Shown here: positions 1 through 10,249 of the stretch, in pieces
How positions within the stretch are numbered: position 1 is the first letter of the stretch
Layout: each line of letters opens with the position of its first letter
Source: Echinostoma caproni
Taxonomy: Eukaryota > Platyhelminthes > Trematoda > Plagiorchiida > Echinostomatidae
Reading direction: 5' to 3'
Assembly: GCA_900618425.1 (NCBI GenBank)
Contig: UZAN01040161.1
Coordinates: 25,062 to 89,061, forward strand
Length of the DNA stretch: 64,000 bases
The notes under the pieces: generated by a model
The model's input: only the letters and a program-made list of their open reading frames with translations
What the model was told of the DNA's origin: nothing
Databases searched by the model: none
Position numbers and translations under genes: made by a program

Positions 1-142
1 GGAATTAACGATCTCCCAAGGAGTGAAACCCACACAGAAGACCATCAAGAGGGCCTGGGGGCAATAAACACTTGAATGGGCTAATCCAAGCTTGATACTC
101 TAAAATTGATTGAGCCATTCGCACAAGGTGATAACCGTCGAT
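1..142 (+). repeat. Hammerhead SINE unit, left part before gap
   Basis: The window opens inside a dispersed repeat. The block with CTCCCAAGGAGTG, then ACCATCAAGAG, then GGGCTAATCCAA and TTGATACTC, recurs reverse-complemented at 27.32-27.65 kb and partly at 1815-2010 and 61.1 kb. In the complete copies this block precedes a tRNA-like head and a hammerhead ribozyme, so the missing middle of this copy should lie in the N run that follows. The same block appears again at 733-808, so the unit is arranged head to tail here. Confidence 0.8.
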
Positions 143-614
143 NNNNNNNNNNNNNNNNNNNNNNNNNNNNNNNNNNNNNNNNNNNNNNNNNNNNNNNNNN
201 NNNNNNNNNNNNNNNNNNNNNNNNNNNNNNNNNNNNNNNNNNNNNNNNNNNNNNNNNNNNNNNNNNNNNNNNNNNNNNNNNNNNNNNNNNNNNNNNNNNN
301 NNNNNNNNNNNNNNNNNNNNNNNNNNNNNNNNNNNNNNNNNNNNNNNNNNNNNNNNNNNNNNNNNNNNNNNNNNNNNNNNNNNNNNNNNNNNNNNNNNNN
401 NNNNNNNNNNNNNNNNNNNNNNNNNNNNNNNNNNNNNNNNNNNNNNNNNNNNNNNNNNNNNNNNNNNNNNNNNNNNNNNNNNNNNNNNNNNNNNNNNNNN
501 NNNNNNNNNNNNNNNNNNNNNNNNNNNNNNNNNNNNNNNNNNNNNNNNNNNNNNNNNNNNNNNNNNNNNNNNNNNNNNNNNNNNNNNNNNNNNNNNNNNN
601 NNNNNNNNNNNNNN
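143..614. other. Assembly gap (472 N)
   Basis: A run of N interrupts the SINE unit exactly where the tRNA-like promoter should be. The copy at 27.75-27.84 kb has only about 80 nt between the equivalent flanks, so the gap is either an estimated size or holds extra sequence such as further tandem units. Confidence 0.98.
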
Positions 615-808
615 GTACGCACTGCTGACGAGTCCCAAACAGGGCGAAACAGCTGTTCAGTGCTCTTTGTTGGTTATCACAAACATTTCCATCGCATTTA
701 AATGCATACAAACAGATCTCTCAAGTAGTTAAACCCACATCAAAGATCATCAAGAGTGCCCGGTGCCTCTGAACAATCGAATGGGATAATCCAAAGTTGA
801 TACTCTAT
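615..808 (+). repeat. Hammerhead SINE unit, right part, plus start of next unit
   Basis: After the gap the repeat resumes with the ribozyme (619-663), then CTCTTTGTTGGTTATCAC and CATTTAAATGCAT. From about 733 the 5' block of the family starts again (AAACCCAC, GATCATCAAGAGTGCC, GGATAATCCAA). The order tail-then-head shows a tandem dimer or longer array. Tandem copies matter because hammerheads with a short stem III usually work as dimers. Confidence 0.8.
619..663 (+). ncRNA. Type I hammerhead ribozyme, core intact
   Basis: All conserved parts can be read off. Stem I is GCACTG (619-624) pairing with CAGTGC (658-663). The core box CTGACGA is at 625-631. Stem II is GTCC (632-635) with GGGC (642-645) around loop CAAACA. 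GAAA is at 646-649. A very short self-complementary stem III (CAGCTG, 650-655) is followed by T656 and the cleavage-site nucleotide T657. This fits the CUGANGA/GAAA/NUH consensus. The NUU site is permitted but usually slower than NUC. Hammerheads in trematode SINEs of the Sm-alpha type are established; activity of this copy is inferred. Confidence 0.85.
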
Positions 809-832
809 TAAAAGCATTCTTTATATTTTCAG

Positions 833-1041
833 CGTTGTATAAAACTGTCGTTCCGTCACTTAGATGTTTTGAGATCCATGGCTCACTAATCCATCACTAT
901 CAATTACCCTTATACTATGCATTATATTTTCTTTTAGTTTACGGCCAGCAATTTAAAAGACAATTTTATATAGTGAAATCAGCTGATGGAACATTTGGTA
1001 TGCATACTCCATTATTCGGATTCCCAGGAACGATAGAATAA
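833..1041 (+). CDS. Candidate coding exon, function unknown
   Basis: A good 3' splice signal (TTTATATTTTCAG) ends at 832 and is followed by an open frame to TAA at 1039-1041. The exon would begin with two bases completing a codon, then LYKTVVPSL and a hydrophobic stretch (LPLYYALYFLLVYG) that could be a membrane segment. An internal GTATGC at 998 could be a donor, giving a 165-nt exon. The family is not recognised. It starts 25 nt after a SINE fragment, so it could also be a chance frame. Codons end mostly in A or T, as expected of a host gene here. Confidence 0.3.
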
Positions 1042-1814
1042 GAGACCGAATAAGTAAACACAGATTAGTGGAACGAGGTCGTATCTAAGAAGGGATATTT
1101 TAACAAGCTGATTGGATTGCCGCAATCAATGAAACATCCCATAGTCATTATGTTAACAAATACGATGCAGTCGACTGTTCTCAATTACGACAAATAATAA
1201 TATTGTCAAAGGACAATTCAAATTGTGAGTCACGCATCAATGCTCTCTGCGTCAGAGATTATAGCACAACTTGTACCGTTTGATTTTCAAACCACAGACT
1301 GACAAACAAATGATTAATCGAGGTCGCGAATGCATCAAATGAATTTCCTTCTTTGGGCCTAAATAGTTTCCGATCAATTGGAATTATTGTAACTAAGGCA
1401 TTTCATAACCTGTCAATGGTATAGCAGATTAGCTTACTGAGACAATTCTAATCAAAGTTTGAAGACCCATTACATAAGGAGAGATGGAACTTCACTTTAA
1501 AACAAACCGACCCTTACACTCCTTGTCACCATCGGCAAAACCGTCTTACATCCATTCCCTTGAGATATTTGCAGTTTTCCACTGTGCTTCCAATAGGAAT
1601 TCAGCGTGATTGACTCGAAAACGTTCACTAGTTAATTTATTGCATTACTTCCTCCATTATTTCCACGGAAAATGTGTATTTGGAGCAATGTTAAATCGAG
1701 ATGAAAGATTTCATCATATTTTCTTATTTCCATCACTGCAAATGCACAAAATAAGTAATAATGTAATTATACAGAGCCAATGGAGAAAATCGCAGTTGTT
1801 TTCAGAGTGGCAAG

Positions 1815-2010
1815 GTGGGTTAGTCCATTCGTTTGTTGAGGGGCCTCAGGCACCTTTGGTGTCCTTGGTTGTGGGTTTCACATTTTGGGAGACCATTAAT
1901 TCTCCACAATTTCATGCATTTACATGCCTTGCAAATGTTTGTGATAACCAACAAAGAGCACTGGACAGCTGTTTCGTCCGGTTTGGGACTCTTCCTCATC
2001 GTTGGTTTGA
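1815..2010 (-). repeat. Hammerhead SINE, degraded reverse copy
   Basis: Read on the minus strand, this has GAAACAGCTGTCCAGTGC, then the TGATAACC-type tail, the CATGCATTTAAATG-like block and the head block, in the order of the other copies. The tRNA-like head is absent. At 1958-2000 (minus) the ribozyme keeps stem II, GAAA, stem III and the 3' half of stem I. It has lost the CUGANGA box, which is replaced by unrelated bases, so it cannot be active. The 135-codon plus-strand open frame at 1610-2017 runs through this repeat and is largely an artefact of it. Confidence 0.75.
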
Positions 2011-2159
2011 TTTGTAAAGTACTTTTACGTCTAACTAGAATGCACAGAGGAAGTTTTATGACTTTCTCCAGGACAGTTGGAATGCAAAAACTAAACGCTT
2101 TGCAGGAACTCCCTCATAAGATGGCGATTGAAACTCAGATGATAAGAAAAGATTAGACT

Positions 2160-4450
2160 TTGCAGTTTAAGGTGTATAGAACAAAAGAACGCAAATTAAA
2201 ACGACAGGAAGCATCACCAGCGTTTGTTGACCTCTTTAGTTTAATCGATCTATCTGAGTAGCTGACAAGCGAAGCGGAATTGAACGTCATACTGGAACAG
2301 TCGGAGGAAGTTTGACAGCCAAAACGTACATTTTACAAAGTTCATAAAAAATAGCTAAATTTTGGATTTGTCCTTCTCATTCACCTACACCAGAGCACAC
2401 ATGTTGTGAACTCACCTTTTGATAAAATTTGAAATAATGCTGAGTATGGAATTATTATAAAAGAAAATAAGAAACGGCAAATTTAAAGGCTATCGCTAGT
2501 ATGAACAAAAAGAAAGTACAATAAAAAAATCTTAGTATACTTTTAATAGTTGCCGAGAAATTCATGTGTGTTTAATTTCTCCAACAAAGAAATCACCATC
2601 TGATGCCGTGGTTAAGTTGTTCTTATCACCGTTTAGCATTGCTGAAGTCGATTCAGTCTTTTGTCTCATCAAGTCAAACGAATGCATTGAGTTATACTTG
2701 CTGATGGTTTAATCGAAAGTTAACAGTTAAACACTATAATAGGGCAGTTGTTTCGTTTGGGTTATTCGGAAAACAATAAATGCATATTGAATCGCACGTA
2801 CAACGAACCGCATCAAACATGAAAATTAGTGAGCAGGTTACTCCGATTAAGGATGTCTTAGATGAAATTGAGATTAAATTATACACCATTCATTTCATGT
2901 AACTTTTGAAAACAGGAATGGGATTTGATAACTTCCACGGCAAATGTTTGGTTTATTGGAACATATTTCGTTGCAGTTTTAGGCTATGAAAAGTGATCAC
3001 TTCCGTAATTCGGTAAATGTGTGACCGTCGAGGACTATACTGATTTTATAAGCTTATGATTCTTTCAATTACTGATCGGAGCCTAACAAGTGCCGAACAG
3101 TTTCACTTGCTGATAGTTCCCCTCGAGAAGACCAGAGTACTTTTAGAAAATGTTCGTTTATTCTGGATGACGGATAATCTGTCGGGTTGATGAAGATCGA
3201 ACTGTACCAGTTCTGTGCTCATATGCGTTCCTCTATGAGTGAAATGGATGGAGGGGAAAGGATGTGCAACAAATCAAATCTCACTTGAAGTTTGTAAACA
3301 TCGTAACCGCAGTTATTAGCACAAATCTATTTCGTTCCGTTCCACTAACTTTTGTATTGCACAATGCGAGAAAAAACATTTCATAACATTATTAACGAAC
3401 TTTTCACCCTTTTTATTTCGATAAAACCTGTTCGTAATCCCCGACTGGTGTATAAAAAGGGAATCGTTGATGTGACATTCCGTGGACCATAAGGTTAATA
3501 ATCTTATATGTGTATTACACGCCATATGGCTTCAACAATCCCTTTAGTTTACCGTCATTGCTCGAGGTTTAAGTCGTGTATAGTTTATAAAATTGGTCAG
3601 TGTATAGCATTTGCCTTGATCGACAATAGTCGGAGCATTTACTGCCGGTACTTTGCAGAGTGCGCAAATGCTATGCGTTTTATGTAGGGTTTTATCAGCT
3701 ATTCACAATCTCTCAGTATTTCTCCTTCTTAGCAGAATTCACTTCTCAAATTATCGAAAATCAATAAAACCATTTGGCTTTAATTGTTAACCCAAGGAAA
3801 GATATGCCTTTAGGCTTCGGAAATTTGTGGCTACTTCCGTGTTCACCGTATTCAACTACCACCAAATAGACCGTATGATAAAATGTACAAAACCTCGTTT
3901 TCTGTTTTAAATATTGATGTTATTGGGGTACCTGTCCAATGGTAACTTGACTCGCAAGATCAATGAAAAGGTGAAAATAAAACTAGGCACCAACCAGAAA
4001 TAATTTAAAAAAACGAAGGAACCACAAAAAACTACCTGTAACCAGTCCCAACAGATCTCTCAAACCCGTTAATTCATTTTTATGCATTTCATTTTCGTTA
4101 TTCTCAGTAATCCCACAATTTATATTGATTCACACAGACTATTGAGGGTGAAAGCAACAATCGCAGACAATTTGTTTCATCGAACTGAATGCAATAACGT
4201 GAATGATTCTTCAGAAGACACTTCACACCTCGTTCCGTACTCAATACCAGATGTAAAATATTCGTTTGGAACATATTGGGTCTGATAGTCACTTTAAAGA
4301 CCTCGCGTTCTATATACATTATCAAAATCTTTTCACATTCTCTCACTGAGAAAATAACTAACGTCAAACCACGAAAACACAATTATATAGAAATATGTGA
4401 ATTGCATGGAATAAGAGAAATAGGCTAGTAAAGCTCAACAAGGTTTCTAA
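2160..4450. other. Unassigned intergenic/intronic DNA
   Basis: Apart from the micro-exon candidate at 2416-2439 I recognise no gene, repeat family or RNA here. Open frames are within the range expected by chance. Confidence 0.5.
2416..2439 (-). CDS. Candidate micro-exon (24 nt)
   Basis: On the minus strand a CCATACTCAG acceptor precedes 24 nt followed at once by a strong donor (AAAAG then GTGAGTTC). Length is a multiple of three. In the phase set by the signal-peptide exon at 55.8 kb it is open and adds LFQILSK. It is the farthest downstream of the candidate micro-exons in this window, so the 3' end of the gene, if real, lies beyond the left edge or was missed. Confidence 0.3.
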
Positions 4451-4479
4451 CAATGCAACTGAACATCAAAATAATAACC

Positions 4480-4659
4480 ACTTTGGATTATGCTCGGCCA
4501 AGACACACTGTTGACCCATATTCTTCTTTCAAACCACTATTACGCAATCGCAATGCTAAACTGCTGGCCATTAGTGAAGCACTGCTTATTCGATTGCGTC
4601 ACCCGGCCTTATGCGCACAAACGTTTTTAATACAAACAGTCCACTTACCGTGGAGTTGA
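4480..4659 (+). pseudogene. Penelope-like element, endonuclease C-terminal fragment
   Basis: The translation ends with AISEALLIRLRHPALCAQ, TFLIQ and VHLPWS before the stop. This matches the end of the PLE GIY-YIG endonuclease domain, where an alpha-helix of the AEAxAIRxxxPxLCxQK type leads to a terminal LPW. Only the last 55 or so codons are preserved; the catalytic GIY-YIG start and the whole RT are missing, so this is a 5'-truncated dead copy. It is followed about 280 nt downstream by a compound hairpin that is probably its terminal repeat. Confidence 0.7.
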
Positions 4660-4940
4660 CCTTTGACTTTTACATTTACAAATCTTTGTGTGTTTGCACA
4701 CGTTCATTCACCATAGTTCATTAATCCCAAGTGCTATATATGTGCCTGTTTGTTTTAAGTCAGCGATTGAGAAGATTAAACGAAATGTTAACATCTCGCG
4801 ACATTTGTCTTCTTTCTGTTTTGATGAAGCTCATACATCACTTGAAAGATCAAATTAAACGTTGTACATTCGTTTTTAACCTATCGGGACCAAATGATGT
4901 TAGGACTGTATCAAAAAATCCCTGCGCCGCGTCGTTTTAT

Positions 4941-5105
4941 TGTGAATGTTATGGTGTTACTAACAGTGTGATAACACAGCGATGACTCAGAGCTCTGAGT
5001 CATTTGTAAAACCTGCCTTGAAAAAGGTTGCCCACGGTAACCGAAACGTCGGCGAATATAGTTCTCCACCGACATCGCTGTGTTATTTATACTATAACAT
5101 TCACA
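4941..5105. repeat. Nested inverted repeat / fold-back, probable PLE terminal repeat
   Basis: Three nested symmetries are visible: outer arms TGTGAATGTTAT (4941-4952) and its complement (5094-5105); inner 14-nt arms ATAACACAGCGATG (4971-4984) and its complement (5073-5086); and a perfect 22-nt palindrome at 4982-5003. The loop side carries the GAAACGTCGG motif common next to PLEs. Its position just after a PLE 3' end suggests a PLE terminal repeat or a derived MITE-like element. Confidence 0.7.
5018..5050 (+). ncRNA. Degenerate hammerhead-like hairpin
   Basis: CTTGAAAA (5018-5025) stands where CUGANGA would be. It is followed by a 7-bp stem GGTTGCC/GGTAACC (5026-5032, 5036-5042; one G-U pair) with loop CAC, and then GAAAC (5043-5047). 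PLE terminal repeats are known to carry hammerhead motifs of this plan. The core here deviates from consensus, so catalysis is unlikely. Confidence 0.4.
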
Positions 5106-5374
5106 GTTGTATATTCTATTCAAATTTTCCTTTTACAACCCTTTGGAATAATAACGTATAGAGAGCAGATACTACGGAGAAAACCGCGTTCACAAAATGA
5201 AATTATACCAACAAATTAAGTGGGATAAAAAGTTATTTTCTCTAAGTTTCCCACAACTTACCCTTGGTAAGTTCTACAAAATGAATTGGATTTCATCAAA
5301 GCAAACTAGATGGTATAAATCTAATAATATTTCAATGTATCTTTTATTTTTCAGTCAGTAAATTGATTTTGTAG

Positions 5375-5462
5375 GTTTAGTGTTCTACAAGGGAATGAGC
5401 AGTTTGTCTGGCAATATACAAAAATTTCGTTAGAAGTAATGTCTATTGAAGAACCTGAATAA
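5375..5462 (+). CDS. Candidate terminal exon, function unknown
   Basis: The acceptor TTGATTTTGTAG ends at 5374. The frame then reads (after one base completing a codon) FSVLQGNEQFVWQ and continues to VMSIEEPE and TAA at 5460-5462. No canonical AATAAA is seen close by. The family is not recognised. Length and signal quality are modest, so a chance match is quite possible. Confidence 0.2.
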
Positions 5463-5469
5463 TGTATAT

Positions 5470-7040
5470 TCACTAGGCAAAATTGTACAGACTTGGATAT
5501 GAGTTACCACTTAGGCTCTCCATGAATATGTAATACATTTAGCTTTTTATTGTACCTTATTACATCTTATTTTTAAAAGTGCTTATTTCTGCCTTTTATT
5601 CCAAAAAGGCATTTAGGCGTGACATGTATGTGGTTTATTCCAAATTCGTCATTGGAGTGGATGAATACAGGGTGATAAAACGCTGACATCTTGGCAAAGT
5701 TGGCCTCAATCACGCTTCAGTTGGCGTTGGATCCAATTTTGCAATAAATTTAACGGCGTGCTTCAATGGTCATTCTTAAGCCGCTATTCACGAAGCTATG
5801 AACCCACATGTATCTGTGGGCTGCTATATTTATAATTGATGACAATTACTGTAGAGTTTTGCTTCAGATGTTCAACAACTGTGCATGAATTCCTATTTCA
5901 CCAGCTTCTTGCTGTTGCTTTAAAAAGTGCATTAGAAGAAAACTCATTGTCTGACAGAACGACCTTTGATCCAACCAAATTAGATATTGTTTCATCAAAT
6001 AGACCACCGTGAACAAGGAACTTGAGTCTTTCGGTTGTAGAGCAACTCAAGATCTGTTGTTGCGGAGTTCAAGGAACCTGCTTATTTTAATTAATGTTGT
6101 GAAATTAGAGTATGAAATATGTCCCGTCTGATTGGGCTCAATTAGGACTTTCAGTTTGCTTAGTTCGTTTACAATCATCGTTCTTCGTAGTAGGAAGATC
6201 CTTCGGTTCATCACCATTAAAGTCCCATATTTGACAGTCAATCTCATTAGGAACTTTCTCTACATAGATACTACGTAATCAACCAAAAAGAGTAACAGAA
6301 TATCCTTTGGATTCGTATTACGTTTTTTAACACACAGTTAAAGTGAGACTAGGCGAGTACTTTTGTATCTAGAAAATAATCGGTCAGCTATTCGAGTTTA
6401 GGTCCTCGGTATGTAACACACCATTCTTGTTTCCCTTCAAAAGGCTAGATATAAAAGTTGCATAATGAAGCCAGATGAAGCTCTAGGCTACCCACTACTG
6501 CGGATTAGATTAATAAATTACGCGCAGATTGTAAACCGGGGCAGTGGGAGAAGATGCGAATGAATCTTGATGGAATAGCAGGGGAGGAACTGCTGTAGAA
6601 AAGGCGGGCGTTGTGAGATGTAATTTAACAGGGTGTGCTTCTCACAAAAAATGACTATTCACGGAAAAGTGAAAACCCCGTGAGTTTCAAGACCGTGGCG
6701 TGAACTGATTTTTTCTGCTGCCCTCCCCCCTTCCGGTTTTGAGTAAACATCCATGTTTTGTTTTCAAATGTACATTCGTAGATCATGATCTAGCAGGAGT
6801 TAATAAATGCTCTTCTAGCAGTTGAAGTGTCTGCCGATCACGAACACGCTGTCGAGCACAGTGACCAATTCGTCGCAAAAACGTGAAAGTATGTGCAGCC
6901 AAAACCAATGATGATAATGATAACAATGTCTTATTATACAATCACGTCAGTTCAAAGAACAATAAGCAATAAGAATTTGGAAGTGGTCATACTTAAATGG
7001 TATACTCCTTAGCATTTGGTCTATGTATTACCCACAAAAC
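5470..7040. other. Unassigned DNA
   Basis: No repeat family, RNA or supportable coding exon recognised. Confidence 0.5.
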
Positions 7041-7049
7041 CGAACTTAC

Positions 7050-7073
7050 CAAAGAGGTCGTTCACTCGGTAAG
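7050..7073 (-). CDS. Candidate micro-exon (24 nt)
   Basis: Minus strand: a strong pyrimidine tract and acceptor (CACATCTCCTTTAG), 24 nt, then GTAAGTTC. Frame 0 contains TGA, but the phase shared by the other candidates is open and adds YRVNDLF. Very short exons with lengths divisible by three are the hallmark of flatworm micro-exon genes. Confidence 0.35.
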
Positions 7074-7889
7074 CTAAAGGAGATGTGAAATATTTAAAAA
7101 TTGAAACACAGGGAATCTCGAAAGTGCCCAGTAAAAATTGTCAAATGTAAGGGGTTACATGTACTGATGCGAAAATCGTGACCGGCAATTTCTATTGCAA
7201 ATTATTCATTATAGTAAAGGATCACGCGCATCCAAAGAAAAACATAATGCTATAATGTTGGTCAATTTTTGGATTTTCATTTCCGATTGTTATTGCCTGT
7301 AGATCACAGAAATGAACTACTATTTGTGAAAGTTAAATACAGTGGGTTAAACAAGGCTGGATTGGGAAGATGAACTTAGTGACTTAGTTCAAGATATCTT
7401 ATGGTTATACTAGTCACATGAAGTAACCGCTTCATGAACCCCTGCCGGTGAATGTTCAGCCACCACATAACTCGGTGCCATTCGAGAGTGTTTGGGTCAA
7501 TGAAATGACGCAACTTCAAAATTTACCTCTTTTGTGTATCTCGTTTGCTTCGTATAAATACAACGAAGAAAACTTGTTTCGAATAATTAAGTACCTGCTC
7601 TGACCAACGCTTTCTTGTGGAACATCGTGACCACTCATGGATTAGACATGTATCGACATCTGTCAGAGTAAATAGTGTCGTTTTTATTGTTGGTTTGCAG
7701 GCTGACGTGGAAGCAACAGTCAGAACCTGCCTGAGTAAATCGTTGTCAAATTATTTCGTCTGAAAGCCTGTAAAACCGCATTTGATTCTTGAACAACGTG
7801 GTAAATTTCAAGTGAGTAATGGAGGATTTTGTTCAACTTCAAAGGTGAATTTGTTGTGTATATAACAAACGAAGCGTGAACTGAAAAGC

Positions 7890-8030
7890 TAGGAAGCACT
7901 GGATAGCTGTTTCGACCAAGGTGGATCTCATCAGCAGTACGAATCCATCGACCCAACTGGCTATCGAAACCGGGACCTCATGGGCAGAACACAAGCATGC
8001 TCTCACTCGGCCACCGGGTAGCTGATCGGA
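7890..8030 (-). repeat. tRNA-headed SINE with hammerhead, second type
   Basis: Minus strand. The head has an A-box-like GGTGGCCGAGTGAG (8002-8015) and a B-box-like GGTTTCGATAGCC (7959-7971) about 30 nt apart, resembling a Leu/Ser-type tRNA. It is followed by a hammerhead (7896-7940) and a tail resembling that of the other family (CTTCGTTTGTTAT versus CTTTGTTGGTTAT). The head differs from the TAGCTCAGTGG type in the copies at 27.5 kb, while the ribozyme part is clearly the same. It may be a diverged member or a separate SINE with a shared module. Confidence 0.75.
7896..7940 (-). ncRNA. Type I hammerhead ribozyme, stem III weakened
   Basis: Minus strand. Stem I is GTACTG (7940-7935) with CAGTGC (7901-7896), including one U-G pair. 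The perfect core CTGATGA is at 7934-7928. Stem II is GATC/GGTC. GAAA is at 7913-7910. Stem III half-sites CAG and CTA carry one mismatch relative to the palindromic CAGCTG of the other family. The cleavage-site nucleotide is C. The catalytic core is intact, so cleavage is possible, though stem III is unstable. Confidence 0.7.
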
Positions 8031-8269
8031 CCGTTTTCATTTTCCACTTACAAGATTTAGCACAACCAATCTTGGTGACCTTGTTGTGGACCACAGAGCT
8101 TGACTGTTATTGTCGGATCGTACTTTTTCAATGGAAACGTAACAGGTAACAGCAAGTGTTTAAGGCACCTAATACTTGCAAAAGTTACAAGATGATGAGG
8201 TACCTGCAATCCGGCTATAGAACAGAACAGTTTTTTTACCGAAAACCGAGATCGATTTCCTGATTCTCT

Positions 8270-8697
8270 TGTTGTGATTCTCTACAAACATTGAGGCAGC
8301 ATCGGATTCGGAACCTATCCTCCTCCTGTTCCGGCCCGAAAATCACACGACCGATGGGGTTCATTTATCGGTCGGTCGAATGGTTCAGCCACAACAAGGG
8401 ACCTGGTGCTTGCCCAGCTAACCCGAGCGAGAACCCACACCTTGTTACAGCCGTGAGTGAATTTCGACTGTGGGTCAGGAGTGTCATCAGCACACGGATG
8501 GACTGGACAAGAGCATTACAAGCAGGTAATCAGACGGTCTCGTATTAGGGTGAGGAATTTTAAGCGCCGTAGTTCGCGGAATGTGATCCAATCAGAATAC
8601 AGAAAGGGTCAGTGGGAATTAACTTGTTTAAGGTCACGGGTGAGAAGGACGAGACGATGTTAAAAAAGGAGCAATCGCACTATAGAACAAACATACT
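8270..8697 (+). repeat. Dispersed repeat family D, copy 1
   Basis: About 430 nt that align along their length with 32549-33053. Shared blocks include GGTTCATTTATCGGTCGGTC, GCTTGCCCAGCTAACCCGAG, CATCAGCACACGGATGGACT and, at the end, AATCGCAC-ATA. No coding homology is recognised. The open frames across it differ between copies, so it looks non-coding, perhaps part of a retroelement UTR. Confidence 0.75.
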
Positions 8698-9149
8698 ATA
8701 GTAGTGCGTATGTGTAAACGGAGTGGAGAACTCTCATAGGCACGGATTATTGGGAGGATGAAATCAACAAAACACAGTCAACGAAGGACAATGGACAATA
8801 CGATAGTGGTGCTGAGTGTCTCAAATCACACAAGTAGCATTTGTTTCCACCCCGAGTGATTCTTCAGTCAGATTTCCACTACCAAGTTAAGGAAATCAGA
8901 AACGTTTAGACTGATCACTTTAACTAACAGCAATTCTTCTCCAAATGATACCGGGTGTGCCAACAGGGTGAGCTGTAACCATTGTACTACTAAATTTTAA
9001 CCCACGCAATTTGTAGGAAGCACGAATACCTGATCTCTTACTGTAATATTCCCTGCCTCCACTAGCTCCTCATTTGTTCTCACGCTTCACTCTTCATGTG
9101 TCAGTTTAGTTGGCACCTGTGGTTCACCGTTTTAACAGTATCGCAGTTG

Positions 9150-10240
9150 TACTGTGCCGACTTTGAATTATCTCTGCTTTAGTACATCCCAGTCAGTGGT
9201 TGACAATGCTCGATGGCTCAATGCGGACCAGATGCAGCAACACAAAGTGTCTTTGTTTATCCGTCATTCCCGTGAAAACCACAATCAAAGGCCGTTCACC
9301 GGAGGAAGAACAACGATCTCCACCTTCTTGAATGCTTGAAAATATTCCGTCAATGTTGGCAGTCGATATTTTCGACGCTTACGTGCAATTGATGGATAAA
9401 TGAACAGAACACTCAATCCACCAACGCGAATTTCCATCCGATCGAATAAACAACGAATGAAGCTTACTTTACCGTAAAAATGACTCCGTCTCAAGAAAGC
9501 TCCTGACCACGTTTCTCAGGAAGGGTCTCGAATCGATCGCCTTGATATTGGCCACTGTCAACCAAGATTTGATGCGGTGTGAAGCTCCTATCCAGGCTTG
9601 TGATTATAGACCACGAACTAGTACTAGTCAGGTTCTACCTGAATCTGGTGAACGATCACGGTAACCAGACAGAAAAATACCAATAGTGCAATGCAAGTGA
9701 CAGTCAAAAGTCAACTTTGGTATCGGAATTTTCTCGTGGTACGTTTATTCAGAATGCCGGAAGCTGCTCAAAGGAAGACATTAGAAGTTTCTCAGAACAG
9801 CGGCGTGGTTCAGTCCCACGACCAAATCATAAACGGTGTCTTTCGCAGACCACTTCTGTTTTGCTCCACAATCTCACAATCATTCCGCTGAATACAGATC
9901 CTTCAAGCGCTTGGCCGTTAGTAGCATTAGAAGTGACAACGAAAAGACCTGGGTTGTTACAGGTGTGAAGATGGAAATTCCAACGATCATTGGTCTCTGT
10001 CAGCAATGTTCCTATCCACTCATGATAAGGGAACCGCGGATGCTGATTGGAAAGGATCGTTGCAGATGTTACTGTCAGTGTGCATCGTGTGTAATGGCCG
10101 ACTGTGTCGGTTTTCTGCCATGAGCAGGAGACAACGGCTCGTCGTGCTTTCAGTCTGGTTACCCTGTTACTTGGAAATACAAATCGAGTGATGGATTTCG
10201 GTAGGTTACGCGCTGTGTGTAAAGGCATTTGATAAATCAT
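9150..10240. other. Richer-GC unassigned region with overlapping open frames
   Basis: Visibly higher in G+C and CpG than its surroundings, with long open frames on both strands. These include 137 codons on the minus strand (9827-10240) and several on the plus strand, among them a segment near 9485-9665 reading KGLESIALILATVNQ. No domain is recognised. It may be a decayed mobile element or an unrecognised gene part; I cannot choose a strand. Confidence 0.35.
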
Positions 10241-10249
10241 TTTTTGTCG

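Noticed and set aside
1610..2017. 135-codon plus-strand open frame
   Set aside because: Its 3' half is translated SINE (reverse copy), and an in-frame stop at 1607-1609 rules out the good-looking upstream acceptors.
5244..5272. Facing GTAAGT donors on both strands near CTTACCCTTGGTAAG
   Set aside because: The motif is a small palindrome, so both donors come from one symmetric sequence; neighbouring acceptors are weak.
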